Below, piece by piece: positions 58,388 through 64,000 of a DNA stretch of 64,000 nt; position 1 is the stretch's first letter, and each line of letters begins with the position of its first letter. The notes under the pieces were generated by a model, which saw only the letters and a list, made by a program, of their open reading frames with translations, was not told where the DNA came from and searched no databases. Made by a program: the position numbers and the translations under genes. The stretch spans positions 19,595,047-19,659,046 of the forward strand of contig NC_047066.1 in the NCBI RefSeq assembly GCF_902459465.1, written 5' to 3'. Source of the stretch: Asterias rubens (taxonomy: Eukaryota > Echinodermata > Asteroidea > Forcipulatida > Asteriidae).

Positions 58388-61300
58388 CTAAACATCCGGA
58401 TGGGATGTCTTGTCCGACTCTGGATGGGATGTCTTGTCCGACTCGAGGTAGTGAGGCCATGTTCGGATCTCTTTATATAGGGTCTCGCCTGGGCAGTCTG
58501 TGGGGCCGAGTTGCCTGACATCACGGTGGCCACGAAGGACGTATCTTGAGGTCATGTAGCCTGACTTGGCACCACACTCATTCAGATCCTTTAAAACCTG
58601 AAGTACACCGGGGGTTGGCTGTAGAAATAAAATAAAATACGAGCTGTATGTTAAAATGTATGTCTTCTGGTTTAATCGTGACTTCGTATCATATCTGTCA
58701 CTGAGACCTACTTCTTGAGCACAATGTAATGGTTTGCCAGTCTTTGTCAGAGGGCCCTTTTACATGCGTTACACAACGCACGGGACCAACGGCTTTACGT
58801 CCTATCCGAAGGACGAAGCATCGTGGTTAAGTGTCTTGCTTAAGGACATGGGTATCACGACTGGAACTCGAACCCACACTGTTCATCAGAGTGATAGAGT
58901 TTGAATCCGGTGCTCTTAAAGCCATTGGACACTTTCGGTAAACAGTGTTGTCAAAAGGCCCACACTTCGTGTATCACAACTTATATATAAAATAACAAAC
59001 CTGTGAAAATTTAGGCTCAATCGGTCATCGGAGTCGGGAGAAAATAACGGAAAAATCCACCCTTGTGTCCGCACGTTTCGCCGTGTCATGACATGTGTTT
59101 AAAATAAATCCGTAATTCTCGATATCAAGAATGAATAATTGTTTTAATGTTTTCTCAAAAAGTAAAGCATTTCATGGAATAATATTTCAAGAGAAGTCTT
59201 TCACCATTACCTTCTGTAAACCTTGTAAGTTATTTGTAAATCTGTGAATTGTTTTTCTGTTTCGAAAGTGTCCAATGGCTTGAACCGCTAGGCCAAGGCA
59301 CGCTGTAACTTTATTACTTATGTTAAACATTAATTTAAGAATGAGTAGACTATTCTTTATACCAGGATGTCATTGTAGTTTCCGATGATGGATGTGCCGA
59401 TTGAGTGACTGTTGTAATAAGTAGATCCAGCGTGTGCTCCTACTGTGTCCCAACCACGCCCTATGTAAACTTTCTCATCACCACCGATCAGAAAGTTGTA
59501 TGCTATGTCATCCCATCCTTGGATATAACAATCAAAAACATGGAATATTAATACCTTTTGCCAGGCCTGATATACTTCACGGATTGGTGCCGTTGAAGCT
59601 TCAGTATAAATCAGGTCTGGAATTACACCCAGGCCACGGAGGCCATTGCCTCCGTTGCCCCTGGTCTTGGCCTTGGTGCCCCTTCAAAATGTTTCCCATT
59701 GACTTTCAGATTTGTCATTGGAAGTGCCCTTTGCAAACTGTATTGCCCTTCCAAAGATGAAATTCCAGGCCTGAGAAAATAGTGTACATGCCATGGTGCC
59801 CTTGCCCTTTCAAAAACGAACCAACAGGCCTGTAATGCCACATGGTGTTTCATGTGATCTGAACAAAGGTATTTTTTAAGGCTACAACTTGGAAATCCCA
59901 AACAACAATTTTACTTCAGTGCTTGGTCCATCCAATAATTGAAAATGTTTTGAACTTGTTTTTAACTCACTGTTGATCCTTCAGTTGTACATGCATGCTT
60001 TGGTTTTATGGCTAGTATACTTGGTTCACATTGACTATTGTTTTTACAGTGAACTGTGTAGGGAATTATTGTACAATAGTGTATCATTATTATATTATAT
60101 CAATATAAACCACAAGGGAAATTGACTGGGTAAATTTTGAAATGATTTTGGGGGTTGAACAAATAATTGACTAGAGTGGGATTCGAACCAACGACCTCTG
60201 GATTAACGTGCACGTTAATCCGGAGGTCGTTGGTTCGAATCCCACTCTAGTAAATTCTTTGTTCCAAAATCCGGAGGTCGTTGGTTCGAATCCCACTCTA
60301 GTAAATTTTTTAACCCCCAAAATCATGATTATATTATATATAAACACAGTATATCTAAAGGTATACAGGCCTGGAGTTTCATCTTTGAATGAATGGGGCA
60401 AATCAATTTAAATGTTTGCAAAGGGGCACTTCCATCCAGTGGAAAATCTTTTAGTCAAAGGGACAATTTGAAGGGGCACCAAGGCTAAGATCAGGGGCAA
60501 TGGACTGGAGGCCATGGCCTCCATCCAGGAACAGTGTGTAATTCAAGGACTGTGTTAATAGAGAAAGTCTAATTATGTAATATTGAAGTCACCTCGTGTC
60601 ACCATGTGGAAGTGTTGGAAGGAGCGCATAAGTTTTGAGCACTCTTCTTGGGTTGAGCACTGCTTTGAGGCAGTGTGGTGGACCACTGAGTACCCGACTG
60701 GGAGCACCATGTCCTGCCGTTTCTTTGGGGGTATGGCACCCCACTCAGCTCTGGTGACGAAGGTCAAATTGCTGCAGGCGGGTTCTGTATTATATAAATA
60801 TCAGAGGAAAATAATCTCACTTGGGTTTGAAAGTTACGGGGGGGGGGGGAGGGGGCCACTTTTTACTGTTCTTGCCAACCCTCTCTTCCCACCTGTTTCA
60901 CCGCACTGTGTTACGTTTCTTCTCACAAAAAGGGTGCAGTTTTCAGAATAGGGTGAATGGGTTCTTTGCATGGTTGCAACAACAAGTTTTATTTTATAGC
61001 TATATAGCTATAAAACATTTAAAACGGAAAAAATTACTGTTACGCCTTCTAGCTGCTTGCCCCAAAAATGTTATATCTTACTCTAGGCTTAGTGGCTCAC
61101 ATAATGAACATTATGTATGGTTCAACGCATAATATGTTACACTTGAATATCAACCAAACACATCATGAAGTACGTATGCGGTATGCGTGATGATGAGTTG
61201 TATCATGATTTAGCAAGTAAGGTTGAACTGCGGATTGAGTGACACGAAAGTTATCTTTCATTTATGTCATTGCGCAATAGATTGGGGATTCCCCGATTAC

Positions 61301-61844
61301 GTTGTTGGGTTGGACTGTCTTAAATCGTTTTTTTGTCCTCCTTCGATTAGGTTGATCATGGAGTCCGTGGGTTGATTTAGTGTAATATAAACCATGGAGG
61401 AAGGAATAAAAGCATAGTTTCAAACATAACTTCCCTGCAGAGATATGAACATTTGTAAACAATGTCCCGAAATCATGAAACTTCTCGACCGGTACTGCTT
61501 CCGCGTGCTCAGACTCTCTTGGCGGCCCTATACCTGTCCTTCCACTCGGAGGGACGGAGCTCCGCTAAGCCCCACTAGTGTCTCCCTGTGTTGCCCACCC
61601 CCACCTCGTACCACAGGCGGCCCAGGCCTTCCCAAATGCACTGCTGGGTTGTATGTACAATGTAAATAAAGTACAGTTAATGCCAGTACATAAAACAATA
61701 CCAGTACTTACCTTTCTGCATTTTGATGTCGGCTTTCCCAGACATTGGATCGCCTGCCAACACACTGCTCACTTGTGAATAATACAGTATGCAAGCACTC
61801 AACATTAACGCCAAAGGTCGAATCCTGCCCGTATGATAATGCAT
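58388..61844 (-). CDS. peptidoglycan recognition protein B' (236 aa), duplicate of B
   Basis: Coding exons from 5': 61712-61844, 60593-60784, 59363-59517, 58388-58618. The lengths are identical to B (133, 192, 155, 231 nt). The differences from B that I found in coding sequence are synonymous: CTC to CTA in exon 4, CGA to CGC and ACA to ACC in exon 2. The predicted protein therefore appears the same as B, including leader, zinc-amidase residues and the repeated C-terminal tail. Its flanking sequence is duplicated too, so it is probably regulated like B. A false duplication from unmerged haplotypes in the assembly cannot be excluded. Confidence 0.92.
58916..59284 (+). mobile_element. family 2 MITE in PGRP-B' intron 3
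   Basis: Orthologue of 49,732-50,097. Here the centre ATTCTCGATATCAAGAAT has one palindrome-breaking change. Confidence 0.85.
60157..60302. repeat. tRNA-half palindrome, unit 2
   Basis: Arms 60,157-60,210 and 60,211-60,264 with a third copy at about 60,268-60,302. It is the orthologue of 50,971-51,118. Confidence 0.85.
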
Positions 61845-62842
61845 GGTTGAACAATGCAGAGGAAAGGGTAGATTTTCAAGTGACAGTATGGCGTATTGAA
61901 GGACAAGTTTAAAATGTATGTCGCGAACTCGGCTAGATTTTCAAGAGACAAATCAAACTGGACAACTATGAACATGAATCGCAACTATTTTTGAATTTGT
62001 ATGGTTGTTCGCAGTCTGTGCCAGCTAGTGACACTCATGAACAAAACCAACTCATTGGCCTTGCTTCAGTTTTCAAGTACTTCTATGACAAAATGATATT
62101 CTTTGTTCCGTTCGGGGAATACCCGCGAGGGGCCCAATCCTGCTTTTGTCATGTGTGAACTGGATAGGAGGAAGTAACAGGCAAAAACATGCAAGTCTAT
62201 ATATACTGTAGTGAATCGGGTAGAAGGTCGGGAAGCTATGTTCGGTTTGTACAGCACTGCCATTTCATCATGGAGGAAGTATAGCTCCTACAGAAAGTTT
62301 GAGGACTGATATCGAGTTTTATTGTGAAAGTAAAACTGAAGCTTTTGGTTTGAGACGTCGTCAAACACGCTGCACAATTTGAAGAAGTCCAGCTTTGAAG
62401 AATTTCCATCAATTCCCAATGACACTCGTGTACGAAGTTCCAAACGTCATCTGCTTTGGGATTACAACTTTAAAATTGAAAACACCCCCTCCATTGCCCT
62501 TTCTGAAAATTCAAACTTATTTATTGAAAACAATCAGGCTCACACTAAATCGTTATCTTAAAAATGTATAATTGCGTACACACGTTTACTCAAGATGCAC
62601 TCTTTTTTTTTTACAAAAAAAGGCAATCGTTTCGTTAGAAAAATGTGACATCACCGTGTAGTTTATTAATTGCGGGAATTGTATTAAAAAACCGCGCCTA
62701 GTTTTTGTTTATGCTGTATGCCTAATTAGTTTGATGATTCAGGTTTTTAAATCCTAGAAAAATACACGAAAAACATAAAGCAATCAATTTGTGAAAACAA
62801 GAAAAGAAATTGCGTACAATACGCTGAGACTTGAATAAGATC

Positions 62843-63721
62843 CTAAATATTGTAGGGCTCGAGGTAGTGAGGCCATGTTCGGATCTCTTTATAGAGGGTC
62901 TCGCCTGGGCATTCCGTGGGACCGAGTTGCCTCACATCACGGTGGCCACGCAGGACGTATCTTGAGGTCATGTAACCTGACTTGGCCCCACACTCATTCA
63001 GATCCTTTAAAACCTGCAGAACCCCGGGACTTGGCTAGAAAGAGAACACATTGCAAACCGTTATTTATGATGTCATACTACGTAAACATTTACGATTTCA
63101 TGTTTTCCGCAACAACATTAATGTTAACTTTATACATAGGCACTGGAAACCTTTGGTAATAATATTGTAAAAGACAAGTATTCTCACTTGGTGGTGTATC
63201 CCAACATGATTATGTATGCAATAACAAATCTGTGAACACTTTGGTTCACTTTGTCATCGAAATAATTGCAAGAAAATAATGACAGAAAAACGCCCTTGTC
63301 GCACAAATTTGTGTGCTTTCAGATGCCTGAGGTGAGATAGGCTTCAGTGTCCTGATCTTTCTCTGATTCAAATACTTGAGTGAGAAATTTTACCTCTTTC
63401 TCAAATATTACCTCACTTCAGAGGGTCGCTTCTCACAATGATTTATGTCTTCTATCTGGAGCTCTCTATTGATAGTTACCTTGTAAGTGTTTATGCTGAT
63501 ACATATTTGAGTACTTTACCAAACGTGTTCAGAGCCCTTAAAATTTTTTTTTTAGACCGGACTAACCAGGATTTTGGTGTAGGTTCCGATGATAGATGTG
63601 CCAATGGAGTGACTGTTGTAATAAATAGACCCAGCCTGTGTTCCTACGGTGTCCCAACCACGCCCTATGTAAACTTTCTCATCGCCTCCGATCAGAAAGT
63701 TGTATCCAATGTCATCCCAAC
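62843..63721 (-). CDS. peptidoglycan recognition protein C', 3' part only
   Basis: The last two coding exons are in the window: 63567-63721 and 62843-63034, the same lengths as in C. Exon 2 and the signal-peptide exon would lie beyond 64,000. It carries [26 protein letters not shown] and TECPG. Compared with C it has one amino-acid change, GAQAGS to GTQAGS, next to the position occupied by His in B (GAHA), plus a synonymous ACA to ACC change. Partial because of the window edge, not because of a mutation. Confidence 0.88.
63140..63545 (+). mobile_element. diverged family 1 copy in PGRP-C' intron 3
   Basis: Orthologue of 53,956-54,358 with scattered substitutions. Confidence 0.6.
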
Positions 63722-64000
63722 CTTGGAATGACAAACAAAACATTGACCATAAAATAGGAAGCTACAATAAGATGTTATATCTTATTGTACCTTGCGTGGT
63801 CTGCAACTTAATATACATTCTCAAATCTGAAAATAACATTGCTTTGCGTTTGTTTTTCTGAAGAATAATCTAATTTTGTGCTTTTGAAGGGAACTTGAAC
63901 AATGCCTGTCTCAACCAACATCTTTGTGTTCAAAAAGAGCGACCGTGTACATTCAAGGGCCTTTCTGGCCGGCAAGACACATATATGTCCTTATAAATTC

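Larger units (their letters stand above)
55785..64000. repeat. segmental duplication, unit 2 (incomplete, runs off the window)
   Basis: Collinear with 46,596 to about 54,817 of unit 1. It contains PGRP B' and the 3' part of C'. At least one breakpoint is sharp: the bases before 55,785 (CATCTGTCTAGCTTG) do not match those before 46,596 (GCAGTTGCAAAATAC). Confidence 0.92.

Overview
This is eukaryotic nuclear DNA. Genes have many introns with GT-AG boundaries, intergenic DNA is AT-rich, and short inverted-repeat elements are everywhere. Gene content (RFC2, a CENP-Q homologue, a cluster of secreted PGRPs) and the repeat types suggest a marine deuterostome, most likely an echinoderm and probably a sea star. 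The species call is inference from repeat style. All gene models were spliced by hand from the sequence.

Layout. 1-17.7 kb is mostly repeats: TTAA-flanked inverted-repeat elements, tRNA-derived SINE-like copies, a degenerate minisatellite and telomere-like arrays. It holds a few weak coding candidates, of which the best is a two-exon 42-residue ORF at 5508-5875. 17.77-20.35 kb (+) is a three-exon gene for an unrecognised type I membrane protein with a Ser/Thr-rich ectodomain. 20.35-25.6 kb is intergenic and ends in a 30-bp VNTR. 25.65-34.0 kb (-) is a ten-exon CENP-Q homologue. 34.4-40.95 kb (+) is an eight-exon RFC2. These two genes lie head to head, 385 bp apart, and share a promoter with two CCAAT boxes and an E2F-like site.

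43.5-64 kb (-) is a peptidoglycan-recognition-protein (PGRP) cluster in which every complete gene has four coding exons. Gene A (43.5-46.5 kb) is a divergent single copy. It is followed by a tandem segmental duplication with a unit of about 9.19 kb (46,596-55,784, then 55,785 to beyond the window end). Each unit holds two PGRP genes: B and C in unit 1, B' and C' in unit 2. C' runs off the right edge. Genes A, B and C keep the His/Tyr/His/Cys set expected of zinc amidases, so this looks like a growing innate-immune amidase cluster. B and B' appear to encode the same protein.

The non-genic fraction is dominated by one superfamily of about 300-420 bp elements with TTAA flanks and a central palindrome. 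Other notable non-genic items are a 108-bp spacerless palindrome built from a tRNA 3'-half-like sequence, a repeat with a hammerhead-like core, and hairpins in CENPQ intron 1.
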